64,000 nt of DNA from Tsuneonella suprasediminis (GCF_003605755.1 NZ_RAHJ01000018.1:682001-746000), one strand, 5' to 3'; counted from the first letter of the stretch, positions 1 through 8,772 are shown. Program-made: numbers and translations. The notes: generated by a model from the letters alone, not told the origin.

Positions 1-359
1 TCCGGTTCGTATTCCCAATCCTGCCGCCAGTGTTTGATGACCATATCCTGACCATCGTGCTTCACGACGAGGATGTGCTGGAGCACGATTTTGCGACCGG
101 TGTCTTCGATAACACGAACGACTTCGTGCCCACCCGAAGTCTTCTTGTCGATGGGGGTGTAAGCGGGATCCCAGCGGGTCGATTCCTGCATATCGAACCG
201 AACCTTGTAATTGCCCGCCATCGCCAGAATATCGGCGCGATCCTGATCGAAATGGGCGGCTGCCTGCTTCGCATCGATTGGCGGGTGAGCGAGAGCCGGA
301 CACGATGTGCAGGCCAGTGCCAGCAAGCTGGCGCCCAGAATTGTCTTGAGGTTAATCAT
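1..359 (-). CDS. DUF6607 family protein, N-terminal part (cut by window edge)
   Basis: Exported protein of the DUF6607 type; the coding sequence runs off the left edge, so only about 119 N-terminal residues are present. It starts at ATG 359 after an AGGGGAA ribosome site and has a signal peptide ending near ALA-HPP. After it come the family-like segments FDQDRADILAMAG, VRVIEDTG, LQHILVV and VIKHWRQDWEYEP. It lies 20 bases downstream of a haem-type TonB receptor on the same strand. In my recollection DUF6607 genes often accompany such receptors, so a periplasmic role in iron or haem acquisition is inferred. The biochemical function is unknown. Confidence 0.75.
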   Translation of the reverse strand, partial: MINLKTILGASLLALACTSCPALAHPPIDAKQAAAHFDQDRADILAMAGNYKVRFDMQESTRWDPAYTPIDKKTSGGHEVVRVIEDTGRKIVLQHILVVKHDGQDMVIKHWRQDWEYEP

Positions 360-379
360 AATCGTTCCCCTGTTGTGCT

Positions 380-2644
380 TCAGAAGCGATACGTAAGCGA
401 TGCGCTCGCGTTGCGGCCCGGCTGGGTGTAGGCATCGGTCACAGTTGAAGTGGACGCGAGGCCGCGCACATCGCTCCACCAGGCATATTTTTCGTCGAAG
501 ATATTGAAGACACCCACGCGCAGGGTCAGCCCTTCCCACAGTCGGGCGTTCGCCGTGGCATCGAGTATGGTGAAAGCGCCGGGGCGATAGCATTCGGGCG
601 TGCAGAGACCGGTGGTGCGATCCAGTTCCTTACGCGTGCTGTGCGTTGCAATGAGCTGTCCGCCAAAGCGTCCCTGCGGATCGCGGTAGCCAAGCCCGAC
701 GACCAGCTTGAGCGGATCGATCGATGACAGCGGCGTACTTGCGCCATCGGGGCTTGTCACGTCGCCCGTCGCATAAGACAGGGACAGCCGCCCGTTAAGG
801 CCATTGTCCGCACGCGCTTCAAAGCGGGCTTCGGCCCCTTTCACCTGCACGTGATCCAGATTGATGAACTGGTACACGGCGGGATCGCTGGGGGTGAAGC
901 TGCCGCTGACAACTTCCTGACTGATGAAATCACGATAGCGTGACGTAAAGCCCGTGATATCCAGGCTGACATGGCTGCTGCTTAAGCGCACACCGCCTTC
1001 GAAGCTTTCGCTGCGTTCAGGGCCAAGGTCGGGGTTTGGCTGCGATGTGTAGCCATAGGCCAGATTTTCGAAGAACTGGTTGACCTGTGTCGGTTCTGGG
1101 GCCTTGAACCCGGTGGCGTAGTTGGCGAACAGCCGAACGCCATCGTCGATTTTCAGCACAGCACCCAATTTGGGCGACAGGCGCGAACCATCCTGCCCTT
1201 TCCCGACAAAACCTGGGAGCAATGCGTCGTCACGCGGTGACAGGTCATACCAGTCGAAACGAATGGCCGGATACAGCGTCAGTGGACCGACAGCGATCTC
1301 GTCGCCTGCGAACAGCCCGGCGCGGGTGAAGTCGGTGGTCGGGAAGGCGCGCGTCGGAAATACTTCGCCATAGGGAGGCTCTACCCCGTCGCGCACTCCG
1401 CGCTGCCGGGTCTTGCTGATATCGCCTCCGAAGACGAGCCGATGACTTGCCGGACCGGTGACGAAGTCGGAGCGTGCATCGGCGGCGAATCCATAGACCC
1501 GGTTTTCGAATGTGTTGAGTCGTTCACGATCGGCCGCTGGTGTTCGGTCTTCGTCGGTAAACTGGCGATCTTCGGCATCCTGCCAATATACCGCTGTCCG
1601 TGCAAAGTTGATCGCGCCTTCGCCTTCCCAGCTCCAGTCGAGGCCGACCCGGCGCCGCTTGCCGGTATCGACTGCCTGCAGCAGATCGACTGTGGAACTG
1701 AGGCCGACCAGACCATCGGTGAACAAGTGCGTGTCGAGGGATTCGGCGGTCAGGCGCAGCTTGTGGCCGTTGGCGGGATCAAAGACGATCCGGCCGAGCA
1801 CAGCATTGGAGCGCCCGTCTTGCGGGTTCGGTTCGGTACGGCTGCTGCCAGTACCGCCGACGGTGCCCTTGTTATCCAGTTCGTTGTAATCGCGCCGGGT
1901 ATAGGCGACCATGCCCGACCAGTCGCCGCTGCGCGCTGCGAGAATAGCGGTTTCGCTGAATTCGTTGTCTGCACTGGAATATGCGCCGCGAACCAATCCA
2001 CCGACAGAGTTGCCGTTTTTGATATAATCGGTGGGGTCGGCTGTGATAAAGCTGACGGCACCGGCCAGTCCGTCGCTGCCGTAAAGCGCTGACGATGGAC
2101 CGCGCAGGATCTCAACCGATTTGATCAGGCCCAGATCGACATAGTCGCCGCGCCCGACGCTTTGTGCGCCAAAGGAGAAACCATCGGGCACCCGCACCCC
2201 ATCGACTTGAATCAATACACGATTTCCGCCGATGCCGCGTATGTTGAAGCCGTCGTTACCAGCCCGACCGGTGGAGCCGAATGCAGCGCCAAATCGTGCC
2301 GGTTGGCGTTGGACGCTGACGCCGGGTTCGAAACGGATAAGGTCTTTGATGTCTGTCACCATTTCGTCCGCCATCTGCTCGTCGGTGGTGACCGATACCG
2401 TAAGCGGAAGATTTTCGATCTCGACCGGTGTGCGTGTCGCTGTGACGACAATCTGGTTCATGCGGCTGAGCCAGAAATAGCCGTCATTATCCTGTGCCTG
2501 TGCCGGTGTGGTGAGCATGGCAAAGGCGATGGCCAGCGAGGCGCATGCGGGCCGGGCATAATGGCGAACTGCCCCCTCTGTCGGCTTCGTCAGGAAAGAA
2601 CAGCGGCTTGGCCGGACACTTTTATTTGATGCAGGGAACTTCAT
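380..2644 (-). CDS. TonB-dependent haem/haemoglobin-type outer-membrane receptor
   Basis: Outer-membrane beta-barrel importer driven by TonB. An N-terminal signal region ends near AQAQDND, followed by a TonB box/plug segment (NQIVVTATRTP, then RGIGGNRVLIQVDGVRVP and VEILRGPSSALYGSDGLAGA) and a barrel ending in aromatic F (ASLTYRF). The late segment GFKAPEPTQVNQFFENL followed by NPDLGPERSESFE resembles the FRAP/NPNL region of haem receptors of the haemoglobin/transferrin/lactoferrin class. ATG 2644 is chosen because AAGGGG lies 5 bases upstream; a GTG two codons earlier is possible. Length is 754 aa. A Fur-like operator overlaps its leader and a DUF6607 gene follows. The exact ligand cannot be read from the sequence. 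Confidence 0.88.
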   Translation of the reverse strand: MKFPASNKSVRPSRCSFLTKPTEGAVRHYARPACASLAIAFAMLTTPAQAQDNDGYFWLSRMNQIVVTATRTPVEIENLPLTVSVTTDEQMADEMVTDIKDLIRFEPGVSVQRQPARFGAAFGSTGRAGNDGFNIRGIGGNRVLIQVDGVRVPDGFSFGAQSVGRGDYVDLGLIKSVEILRGPSSALYGSDGLAGAVSFITADPTDYIKNGNSVGGLVRGAYSSADNEFSETAILAARSGDWSGMVAYTRRDYNELDNKGTVGGTGSSRTEPNPQDGRSNAVLGRIVFDPANGHKLRLTAESLDTHLFTDGLVGLSSTVDLLQAVDTGKRRRVGLDWSWEGEGAINFARTAVYWQDAEDRQFTDEDRTPAADRERLNTFENRVYGFAADARSDFVTGPASHRLVFGGDISKTRQRGVRDGVEPPYGEVFPTRAFPTTDFTRAGLFAGDEIAVGPLTLYPAIRFDWYDLSPRDDALLPGFVGKGQDGSRLSPKLGAVLKIDDGVRLFANYATGFKAPEPTQVNQFFENLAYGYTSQPNPDLGPERSESFEGGVRLSSSHVSLDITGFTSRYRDFISQEVVSGSFTPSDPAVYQFINLDHVQVKGAEARFEARADNGLNGRLSLSYATGDVTSPDGASTPLSSIDPLKLVVGLGYRDPQGRFGGQLIATHSTRKELDRTTGLCTPECYRPGAFTILDATANARLWEGLTLRVGVFNIFDEKYAWWSDVRGLASTSTVTDAYTQPGRNASASLTYRF

Positions 2645-2958
2645 TCCCACCCCTTTTTGATAATGAGATTGATTCGCAATAGCTATCTATTCGCATCGGT
2701 ATCGCTGTCCGTCAACCCGCAGGCTACGATGGCTGGGGAATATCGATGGGGGAGGCGCGGAGGATGGGGAACTGAAGGCTTTACCTTCGCCGCGGTGAAA
2801 GCCGATGTGAGGGGGGGCACGGTTGCTCGCGAAATGCGTTTCGCGTTCGGAACAGTGCGGCATTCTTCGGGCGCAGGGGCGCTCAGCCAGCGCCGGGAAC
2901 CTCGCTCAGCCTCGCTAAGCGAATCAGGTGGGATAGGGTGATTTCAGGAATTGCGGCT
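2645..2958. other. Intergenic region upstream of the haem-type receptor
   Basis: About 314 bases between the receptor start and the end of selO. It holds the Fur-like operator at its left end. A 6-bp hairpin (TGCGGC/GCCGCA, 2952-2970) overlaps the selO stop codon and could be a weak terminator, although no T-run follows. No convincing gene was seen in the rest. Confidence 0.4.
2659..2677 (-). promoter_or_regulatory. Fur-box-like operator
   Basis: GATAATGAGATTGATTCGC on the + strand matches the 6-6-1-6 Fur consensus at about 14 positions. It lies 15 to 33 bases upstream of the receptor's ATG, where a repressor would block transcription. Iron repression of the receptor and the DUF6607 gene is inferred. 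Confidence 0.5.
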
Positions 2959-4449
2959 TCAGGTGCCGCAGAACGTTACATATTTGCCGAATTCGGGTGG
3001 TGCGGGCTGTGCGTAGTCGCTCAGGTCCGGGCGTTCTGCGTATGGATTGCGGACCGCATCCAACAGCCGTTCGAAAGGCGCAAGGTCGCTATCCTCTTCC
3101 GCTGCGTCGAGCGCGTGTTCCACCATGTGATTGCGGGGAATATATAGCGGGTTCACTGCATTCATCGCAGCCCGCCGATCCGCTGCGGAGAGCGGATCGC
3201 GATCGATTCGGGCCAACCATTCGTCCAGCCAGGGATCGGCAGCCTGAGGATCGGAAAACAGGCGGCTGACAACCGCCGCTCCTTCATCGGGGACGCGCGC
3301 GAGTTGATGGAAGAACAGCGTAAAATCGACGTTTTGCCCTTCCATCGTTTTGAACAGACGGCTGGCGAGATCGGCATCGCCCTCTTCCACGCTGGCTAGC
3401 CCCAGCTTGGCGCGCATGCCGTCCAGCCAGGCGGCGATATATCGTTCGGGGAAAGTGCCGATCAGAGCGTTGACCTTGTCGACAGCATCCGGGTCTTCGT
3501 CCACCAGAACAGGCAGCATTGCACGTGCCAGTTGCGCCATGTTCCAGCGTGCGATGAAGGGTTGGTTTCCGAATGCATAGCGACCCTGTCGGTCTATCGA
3601 ACTGAATACCGCATCGGGGGCATAGCTATCGATGAAAGCGCAAGGGCCATAATCGATGGTTTCGCCACTGATGGCGACGTTATCGGTGTTCATCACGCCA
3701 TGGACGAAGCCCAGATTGGTCCATTTTGCGACCAATGCGACCTGCGCGTTCAAAGCGGCTTCGAACAACGCGAAATACCGATGATCTGCATTTGCCGCTG
3801 CGGGATAGTGCCGTTCGATGGTGTAATCGGCAAGTTGCCGAACGTGGTCGGGGCCGAAATGCGTGGCAAAAAACTGAAAGGTGCCGATGCGGATATGGCT
3901 CGCCGCCACTCTGGCCAGCACGGCGCCGGGATGGGCCCGTTCGCGCTGCACTCTCTCGCCTGTTGCCACAACGGATAAAGCGCGTGTGGTAGGCACTCCG
4001 AGTGCGGCCATCGCTTCGGATACGAGATATTCGCGCAGTGCCGGGCCGATAGCGCTGCGACCATCTCCATTGCGGGAGAACGGGGTACGCCCCGATCCCT
4101 TCAACTGCAGATCGAAGCGCGCGCCATCGGGGGCGATCAGTTCGCCCAGCAACAGCGCACGCCCATCGCCCAGTTGTGGATTGTAATGGCCGAACTGATG
4201 CCCGGCATAGGCTAGCGCAATCGGCTCGGCCCCCTTGGGGAGAACACTGCCGCCGAGTATTTGCGCCAGCGCGCTATCGCTGATGTTTTCGTGCGACAGG
4301 CCGAGGCGATCGGCCAGCGCGGAATTGAACTGTAACAATTCGGGCGCAGCTGTCGGCTCCACCTGCCAGGGGGCGTAGAACCCTTCCAGATCACGGACAT
4401 AGCTGTTGTCGAAATGCCAACCGGTTTGCAGGCCGCTCTCGGATGACAC
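2959..4449 (-). CDS. selO: SelO/YdiU-type protein adenylyltransferase
   Basis: Pseudokinase-fold enzyme that transfers AMP from ATP to protein hydroxyl groups; bacterial SelO is linked to redox stress. Diagnostic motifs are LQLKGSGRTPFSRNGDGR with the conserved lysine and arginines, LREYLVSEAM, and the metal-binding HGVMNTDN followed by IDYGPCAFID. The 496 aa match the usual family length. The C-terminus is TFCGT, so the cysteine of the family's C-terminal redox motif is kept while the second cysteine or selenocysteine is replaced by the stop. It starts with GTG 4449, two bases after the msrB stop, so the two form one operon with a shared oxidative-stress theme. Confidence 0.93.
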   Translation of the reverse strand: MSSESGLQTGWHFDNSYVRDLEGFYAPWQVEPTAAPELLQFNSALADRLGLSHENISDSALAQILGGSVLPKGAEPIALAYAGHQFGHYNPQLGDGRALLLGELIAPDGARFDLQLKGSGRTPFSRNGDGRSAIGPALREYLVSEAMAALGVPTTRALSVVATGERVQRERAHPGAVLARVAASHIRIGTFQFFATHFGPDHVRQLADYTIERHYPAAANADHRYFALFEAALNAQVALVAKWTNLGFVHGVMNTDNVAISGETIDYGPCAFIDSYAPDAVFSSIDRQGRYAFGNQPFIARWNMAQLARAMLPVLVDEDPDAVDKVNALIGTFPERYIAAWLDGMRAKLGLASVEEGDADLASRLFKTMEGQNVDFTLFFHQLARVPDEGAAVVSRLFSDPQAADPWLDEWLARIDRDPLSAADRRAAMNAVNPLYIPRNHMVEHALDAAEEDSDLAPFERLLDAVRNPYAERPDLSDYAQPAPPEFGKYVTFCGT

Positions 4450-4451
4450 GA

Positions 4452-4898
4452 TTACGTGCTGACCTTTTCAAGCGACAGAGCATTGATGCAGAATCGCAGC
4501 CCGCTGGGCGGCGGGCCATCGGGAAAGACATGGCCCAGATGTGCGTCGCACACATTGCACAGCGCCTCTATGCGGATCATCCCGTGGCTGTTGTCGCCAT
4601 GATAGGCGACGGCGGTTTCGTCGAGCGGTTCGGTAAAGCTGGGCCAACCGGTTCCGCTTTCGAACTTGGTGGCGGAATCGAACAACTCTGTGCCGCAACA
4701 GGCGCAGGCGTAGCGGCCAGGTTGAAACAGGCTGCACATATCGCTGCTGAACGGACGCTCTGTGCCTTTCTGCCGTGTGACGTAGAACTGCGCTTCGCTC
4801 AACTGGTCGCGCCATTCGTCTTCGGTTTTGCTTACCCGTCGTGGCGGAGTTGGATTGCCACCGGCGGCGCGGGCAACGACATCTTCCCAGTTGAGCAT
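4452..4898 (-). CDS. msrB: Peptide-methionine (R)-S-oxide reductase MsrB
   Basis: Reduces methionine R-sulfoxide in proteins. Two CxxC zinc-binding pairs (CACC and CNVC) flank FESGTGWPSF, and the catalytic cysteine is in RFCIN near the C-terminus; HLGHVFPDGP is also typical. Length is 148 aa, a complete single-domain MsrB without a signal peptide, hence cytoplasmic. A CGGAGA ribosome site precedes ATG 4898. It is the first gene of a two-gene operon with selO, two bases apart, and is divergent from the PhoX-like gene. Confidence 0.95.
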   Translation of the reverse strand: MLNWEDVVARAAGGNPTPPRRVSKTEDEWRDQLSEAQFYVTRQKGTERPFSSDMCSLFQPGRYACACCGTELFDSATKFESGTGWPSFTEPLDETAVAYHGDNSHGMIRIEALCNVCDAHLGHVFPDGPPPSGLRFCINALSLEKVST

Positions 4899-5074
4899 GA
4901 AAATCTCCGATTAAGCAGGCGGCAGGGAACAGGTAGTGCCGCCCAACGCGGATTCAACGCTTTGGGCTGCTCTCATTGGTCGCTTCGAACGGGACGATTG
5001 GAGGTTATGCGATTTATTGTATCGGCGTTGCCGAATGTGGTGCACCGGATATTCCCGGTTACTTTTCAATTCGG

Positions 5075-5092
5075 CTGTCATCGCACCGTCAT
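5075..5092 (+). promoter_or_regulatory. PHO-box-like direct repeat
   Basis: CTGTCAT-CGCA-CCGTCAT shows two 7-base PhoB half-sites with the canonical 4-base spacer (11-base period), the first perfect and the second 6 of 7. It lies 45 bases upstream of the PhoX-like start, suiting a PhoB-activated promoter. A near copy stands at 56290-56307 before virB1. Confidence 0.6.
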
Positions 5093-5137
5093 TCCGCTAT
5101 CGCAGGCGGGCATCGAACCTGCCAGAAATGGAATTGT

Positions 5138-6463
5138 ATGACTCACATGCCGATCAACCGCCGACACTTTCTTGCTGCCACGGGCAGCGCATTTGCTGCG
5201 CTTGCCGCCAGTGGATGCTCGACTCGCCTTGCTAGCACGCCTCTCGGCGCGGCGGCCGGGTATGGCCCGTTGGTGGCCGATCCGGCGGGCTTTATCGATT
5301 TGCCGCGCGGGTTTTCCTATCGCGTGATTTCTCAACTTGGCGACAAGATGAGCGATGGCTTCACTGTCCCCGATGCAGCGGACGGTATGGGATGCTTCGA
5401 TCTGGGCGGTGGCAAGATTGCACTGGTTCGCAATCACGAACTGAAACCGCGTCAGGATGGTGGCGGTGTTGCTGGTCCGGCTTACGATACCGTGGCGCGC
5501 AGCCTTGTCCCGCTGCCGGGTGGGACGACCACTCTCGTGCTGGATGCCGCGACGCTGACGGTGGAGAAACAATATCGCTCGCTGGCGGGCACCATCCGTA
5601 ATTGCGCCGGTGGCGTCACCCCGTGGGGCACATGGCTGAGCTGCGAAGAAAATGTCGACCGGGCCAATGGCAAGATCAACCGCGATCACGGATATGTTTT
5701 CGAAGTGCCTGCCAATGGCAGCGGGCTGGTCGATCCCGTTCCGTTGAAGGCAATGGGTCGCTTCAATCACGAAGCGGCCTGCGTCGATCCGGCAACCGGC
5801 ATCGTGTACCAGACCGAAGATCGCAAGGATGGGCTGCTGTATCGCTTCATTCCCAATGTGCCCGGACAACTGGTCAAAGGGGGCAAGTTGCAGGCGCTGG
5901 TCCTGCGCGAAGGCATTGCCGATACCCGCAACTGGGATGGCATGACGGTGGAGCCGGGCAGCTGGAACCCGGTGGACTGGGTCGATCTCGAAGATGTCGA
6001 AGCGCCGAACGATGATTTGCGTCAGCGCGGCGCTGCGGCCGGGGCTGCGTTGTTCGCCCGAGGCGAAGGCATCCATATGGGCGATGGCGAGCTTTATTTT
6101 GCCTGTACCAGCGGCGGGGCGGCAAATTTGGGGCAGGTGTTTCGCCTCGTACCTGGCAAGGCAGGCGCGCCCGACCGATTGCAACTGTTCTTCGAGTCCC
6201 GCAGCAAGGATGAATTCAATTACGGGGATAATCTGACGGTTGCCCCATTTGGCGATCTGGTGGTGTGCGAGGACCAGTACACAGATACAGTCGAAAACCA
6301 TTTGCGTGGGATCACGCCGCAAGGTGTCGCTTATCCTCTGGCATTGCTGCGCGAGCAGACCGAATGGGCGGGGGCGTGCTTCTCGCCAGATGGCAAGACT
6401 TTGTTTGTGAACGCTTACAGCCCGGCAAAGACAATCGCGATAACCGGTCCCTGGCGGACCTGA
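5138..6463 (+). CDS. PhoX/DUF839-family phosphatase, Tat-exported, possible lipoprotein
   Basis: Periplasmic or membrane-anchored protein of the PhoX (DUF839) family, whose characterised members are calcium-dependent alkaline phosphatases. The N-terminus carries a twin-arginine motif (NRRHFLAATG) and then ASGC, which may act as a lipobox. Family segments include GGGKIALVRNHE, NCAGGVTPWGTWLSCEE, GRFNHEAACVDP, VYQTEDR, and the C-terminal EWAGACFSPDGKTLFVN. With 441 aa it is one of the shorter members. ATG 5138 keeps the Tat motif close to the terminus; a second ATG nine bases later is equally possible. The PHO box upstream supports induction by phosphate starvation. Enzymatic activity is inferred from family. 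Confidence 0.85.
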   Translation: MTHMPINRRHFLAATGSAFAALAASGCSTRLASTPLGAAAGYGPLVADPAGFIDLPRGFSYRVISQLGDKMSDGFTVPDAADGMGCFDLGGGKIALVRNHELKPRQDGGGVAGPAYDTVARSLVPLPGGTTTLVLDAATLTVEKQYRSLAGTIRNCAGGVTPWGTWLSCEENVDRANGKINRDHGYVFEVPANGSGLVDPVPLKAMGRFNHEAACVDPATGIVYQTEDRKDGLLYRFIPNVPGQLVKGGKLQALVLREGIADTRNWDGMTVEPGSWNPVDWVDLEDVEAPNDDLRQRGAAAGAALFARGEGIHMGDGELYFACTSGGAANLGQVFRLVPGKAGAPDRLQLFFESRSKDEFNYGDNLTVAPFGDLVVCEDQYTDTVENHLRGITPQGVAYPLALLREQTEWAGACFSPDGKTLFVNAYSPAKTIAITGPWRT

Positions 6464-6473
6464 GAGCGCGAAT

Positions 6474-7034
6474 TTGTCCACTTTGCTGTTCGCTTTCGTT
6501 GCCGTGCTGGTCGTCTCGACCGGTGGACGTGACTGGCAACTGGCGGCGCGGCTTTCGCAGCGGCTCGGCAATACGACCGCGTTGATGGTGGCCGGTATTA
6601 TCGCGTCTGTCGTGTCGGCGGCGGCAATGGCTTTTTCCGGCTCGTTGATCGCCAACCTGACGCCCGGACCGGCACAGGCGATGCTGGTTGCTATTGCGCT
6701 GCTGGTTGCGGCTGCGGAGCTGGCGTGGCCACGCAAAGAACGTTTGCCGCAGGAACCGACGCGTTCTTTCCTTCCGATTCTGATCGTGCTGATTGCACGG
6801 CAAGTTGGCGATGCGGCGCGATTTCTGGTTTTTGCATTGGCCGCCAGTGGATCGGTCGTAGTGGCAGGGGTGGGCGGTGCGCTGGGCGGGATGGCCGCGG
6901 TCGCTATGGCAATATTGGCAGGTGCCGATATTCAGGCACGCTTACCATTACGCTCGGTACGCATTGTTATTGCTGTAATCTTGCTGATCGGTGCCATCGT
7001 GATCGGACTGCGAGTGCGCGGAATAATCGATTAA
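6474..7034 (+). CDS. Divergent TMEM165/Gdt1-like (UPF0016) membrane protein
   Basis: Integral membrane protein of 186 aa with about six hydrophobic segments in two halves. Each half opens with a degenerate version of the Gdt1 ExGD[KR][ST] motif: VVSTGGRDWQLAARLS in the first and ARQVGDAARFLVFALAA in the second. Gdt1 proteins are cation/proton exchangers for manganese or calcium, and the acidic residues they need are partly lost here, so transport is uncertain. The probable start is TTG 6474, only 11 bases after the PhoX-like stop, so the two genes are probably co-transcribed. Confidence 0.6.
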   Translation: MSTLLFAFVAVLVVSTGGRDWQLAARLSQRLGNTTALMVAGIIASVVSAAAMAFSGSLIANLTPGPAQAMLVAIALLVAAAELAWPRKERLPQEPTRSFLPILIVLIARQVGDAARFLVFALAASGSVVVAGVGGALGGMAAVAMAILAGADIQARLPLRSVRIVIAVILLIGAIVIGLRVRGIID

Positions 7035-7052
7035 TCCGATAATTGGCATCGA

Positions 7053-7064
7053 TTGAATTCAATG
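7053..7064. promoter_or_regulatory. Perfect 12-bp palindrome upstream of dps
   Basis: ATTGAATTCAAT is a perfect palindrome within a longer imperfect dyad (ATCGATTGAATTCAATGAACCGAT), 62 bases before the dps start. It could be the operator of a dimeric regulator such as a LysR-type OxyR; this is a positional guess. Confidence 0.3.
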
Positions 7065-7125
7065 AACCGATCATCACTTCGTGCGTATATGATGTGTAAT
7101 CCAACTGGACGAAGGAGACCATTCA

Positions 7126-7587
7126 ATGCCCAAAACAGGCGACAATTCGCATAAAGCTTTGATCGAAGCGCTGAATGGCGCGCTGGCCGATCATCTTGCG
7201 CTTTATCTCAAAACCAAGAATTTCCACTGGCATGTGTCCGGGCCGCGTTTCCGCAATCTGCACTTGCTGTTCGATGAGCAGGCGGCCGAATTGTTCGGCA
7301 ATGTCGATCTGATCGCAGAGCGCGTGCGGAAGCAGGGCGGCAAGACCCTGACTTCAGTCGGATCGGTCGGACAGGCGACCCACATTGCCGATCAGGACAA
7401 CACTGGCCTGTCGGCAGATGAAATGGTCAAGGAACTGCGCGACGATAACGTCAAACTTCTCGAACGCCTGAAAGAAGTGAAGGAAACGAGCGAGCAGGCG
7501 GACGATTATGCCACCAATGGCATGGTCGATGACTGGATCGATCAGGCTGAACAGCGGGTCTGGTTCCTGACCGAAACGCTGCAATAG
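7126..7587 (+). CDS. dps: Dps-family ferritin-like DNA-protection protein
   Basis: Forms dodecameric shells that oxidise and store iron with peroxide and can protect DNA. The ferroxidase ligands are visible: histidines in FHWHVSGP and NLHLLFDEQAAEL with the acidic D and E spaced as in Dps. Length is 153 aa, normal for the family. An AAGGAG site 8 bases upstream fixes ATG 7126. The gene stands alone, with a palindrome upstream and a terminator hairpin downstream. Regulation by peroxide or stationary phase is likely from family knowledge. Confidence 0.93.
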   Translation: MPKTGDNSHKALIEALNGALADHLALYLKTKNFHWHVSGPRFRNLHLLFDEQAAELFGNVDLIAERVRKQGGKTLTSVGSVGQATHIADQDNTGLSADEMVKELRDDNVKLLERLKEVKETSEQADDYATNGMVDDWIDQAEQRVWFLTETLQ

Positions 7588-7613
7588 TCGCATCGCGAAA
7601 ACGTATCCACACT

Positions 7614-7643
7614 GCCCGCCCGGCCTGTGCCGCGGCGGGCTTT
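7614..7643 (+). terminator. Intrinsic terminator after dps
   Basis: A GCCCGCC/GGCGGGC 7-bp stem (7614-7620 with 7634-7640), followed by TTT, lies 26 bases after the dps stop and just before pgl. Confidence 0.6.
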
Positions 7644-7650
7644 GTGATAT

Positions 7651-8280
7651 ATGAGCGGTATGGATAACCTGCACATTATCGAACACGCCGCAGATGGCGA
7701 AATTGCCGAATGGATCGAAGCGCGCCTGAGCGCTGCCCTGGCCGAAGGGCCCGGGCCAGTCGAAATCACTGTGCCGGGCGGTTCGACCCCGTTCCCTATT
7801 TTGAAAAAACTGGTGACTGCCCCGCTTGACTGGGGCCGGATAGTGGTCTGGCCCGGGGATGACCGGATCGTGCCGGAAGATCATGCGGCGTCGAATACCG
7901 GCCGCATCCGCGCCCTGCTCGAACCGGTAGGGGCGGAAGTGGTGACGCTGACGACGATGGAACAGGTGTCGCGTTTCGCGCTGGTCTGGCTCGGCATGGG
8001 GGCGGACGGCCATATTGCCTCGCTGTTTCCCAATACCGATCCTCAAGTGAACGATGGCCAGCCGATACGCCGGCTGACACCCGACCCTTTGCCACCAGAA
8101 GCCCCCTTCGACCGGATCACGCTTACCATTCCGTCGCTACTGAATAGCGATGCGATGATGTTCGTGATCCGTGGCGACGATAAGCGCGCGGTATTCGATG
8201 CGGCGGTTGCCGGAGAGTGCGATTTGCCGGTTGCACGCCTGCTTGGCGCGGCGACACAGCCGATTACGTGCTTCACCTGA
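7651..8280 (+). CDS. pgl: 6-phosphogluconolactonase
   Basis: Hydrolyses 6-phosphogluconolactone to 6-phosphogluconate, the step between Zwf and Edd. Family motifs are VPGGSTPFPILKKL, WPGDDRIVPEDHAASN and WLGMGADGHIASLFP, the phosphosugar-isomerase-like fold of the DevB type. Length is 209 aa, slightly short of the usual 230 or so. ATG 7651 is used; ATG 7660 is also possible. The gene sits about 28 kb from zwf-edd-glk-eda, so the pathway is split between two loci. The Nudix gene downstream overlaps its end. Confidence 0.88.
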   Translation: MSGMDNLHIIEHAADGEIAEWIEARLSAALAEGPGPVEITVPGGSTPFPILKKLVTAPLDWGRIVVWPGDDRIVPEDHAASNTGRIRALLEPVGAEVVTLTTMEQVSRFALVWLGMGADGHIASLFPNTDPQVNDGQPIRRLTPDPLPPEAPFDRITLTIPSLLNSDAMMFVIRGDDKRAVFDAAVAGECDLPVARLLGAATQPITCFT

Positions 8281-8750
8281 TCGAACGATTGCTGCCGCGC
8301 GCCCTGCACCGGCTCGCCTTGCGGATCGCGCACCGGGTGCGCCATCGCTATCGCCTGCTGTTTCGTCCCGCGATTGCCGGGGTGAGCGTGTTCGTCGGGG
8401 ATCGGGCAGGGCGCCTGCTGTTGGTGCGGCATAGCTACGGTTCGGGAGCATGGTCTCTGCCCGGCGGTGGCATGTCGCATGACGAAGACCCGCTCGATGC
8501 CGCACGGCGGGAAATGGCGGAAGAGCTGGGCATTGATCTGGTGAACGTGCGACTGACCGAAAAGCTGGAGGAGACGGTATCCGGCGCGCCGCATACCGCC
8601 TATCTCGTGGCCGCACAGGCAGCGGGAAAGCTTCGTCCCGACGGGCGTGAAGTGATCGCAGCGCGGTTTTTTGGGAGCGGTGAATGGCCCGAACCGCTCT
8701 CACCACTGGCGCGCAAGCGGATCGCCGTGTGGCAACGGGATGTGCGCTGA
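8268..8750 (+). CDS. Nudix hydrolase
   Basis: Hydrolase for a nucleoside-diphosphate-linked substrate. The 23-residue Nudix box is intact in register: G, then E eight residues before REMAEELGI, within the segment GGGMSHDEDPLDAARREMAE. The N-terminal 30 residues are basic and amphipathic (LLPRALHRLALRIAHRVRHR) and precede the Nudix fold. The proposed start is GTG 8268, overlapping the pgl stop by 13 bases; GTG 8217 is an alternative. The substrate cannot be predicted. Pgl and this gene are probably one transcript. Confidence 0.85.
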   Translation: MLHLIERLLPRALHRLALRIAHRVRHRYRLLFRPAIAGVSVFVGDRAGRLLLVRHSYGSGAWSLPGGGMSHDEDPLDAARREMAEELGIDLVNVRLTEKLEETVSGAPHTAYLVAAQAAGKLRPDGREVIAARFFGSGEWPEPLSPLARKRIAVWQRDVR

Positions 8751-8772
8751 GCCTAAAGGGCACACCTATCGG

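Noticed and set aside
2959-2961. TGA after TFCGT at the end of selO read as selenocysteine
   Set aside because: It would fit the position of the CxxU motif, but bacterial SelO proteins often simply end in a CGT-like tail. No SECIS-type hairpin was recognised and only a few codons follow before the next stop.
5103-5122. tRNA-like T-arm (GGTTCGATGCCCGCC on the minus strand)
   Set aside because: The T-stem does not pair and no acceptor, D-arm or anticodon arm is present nearby.
5078-6736. Long minus-strand open frame opposite the PhoX-like gene
   Set aside because: Shadow of the real gene; low-complexity translation and no ribosome site.
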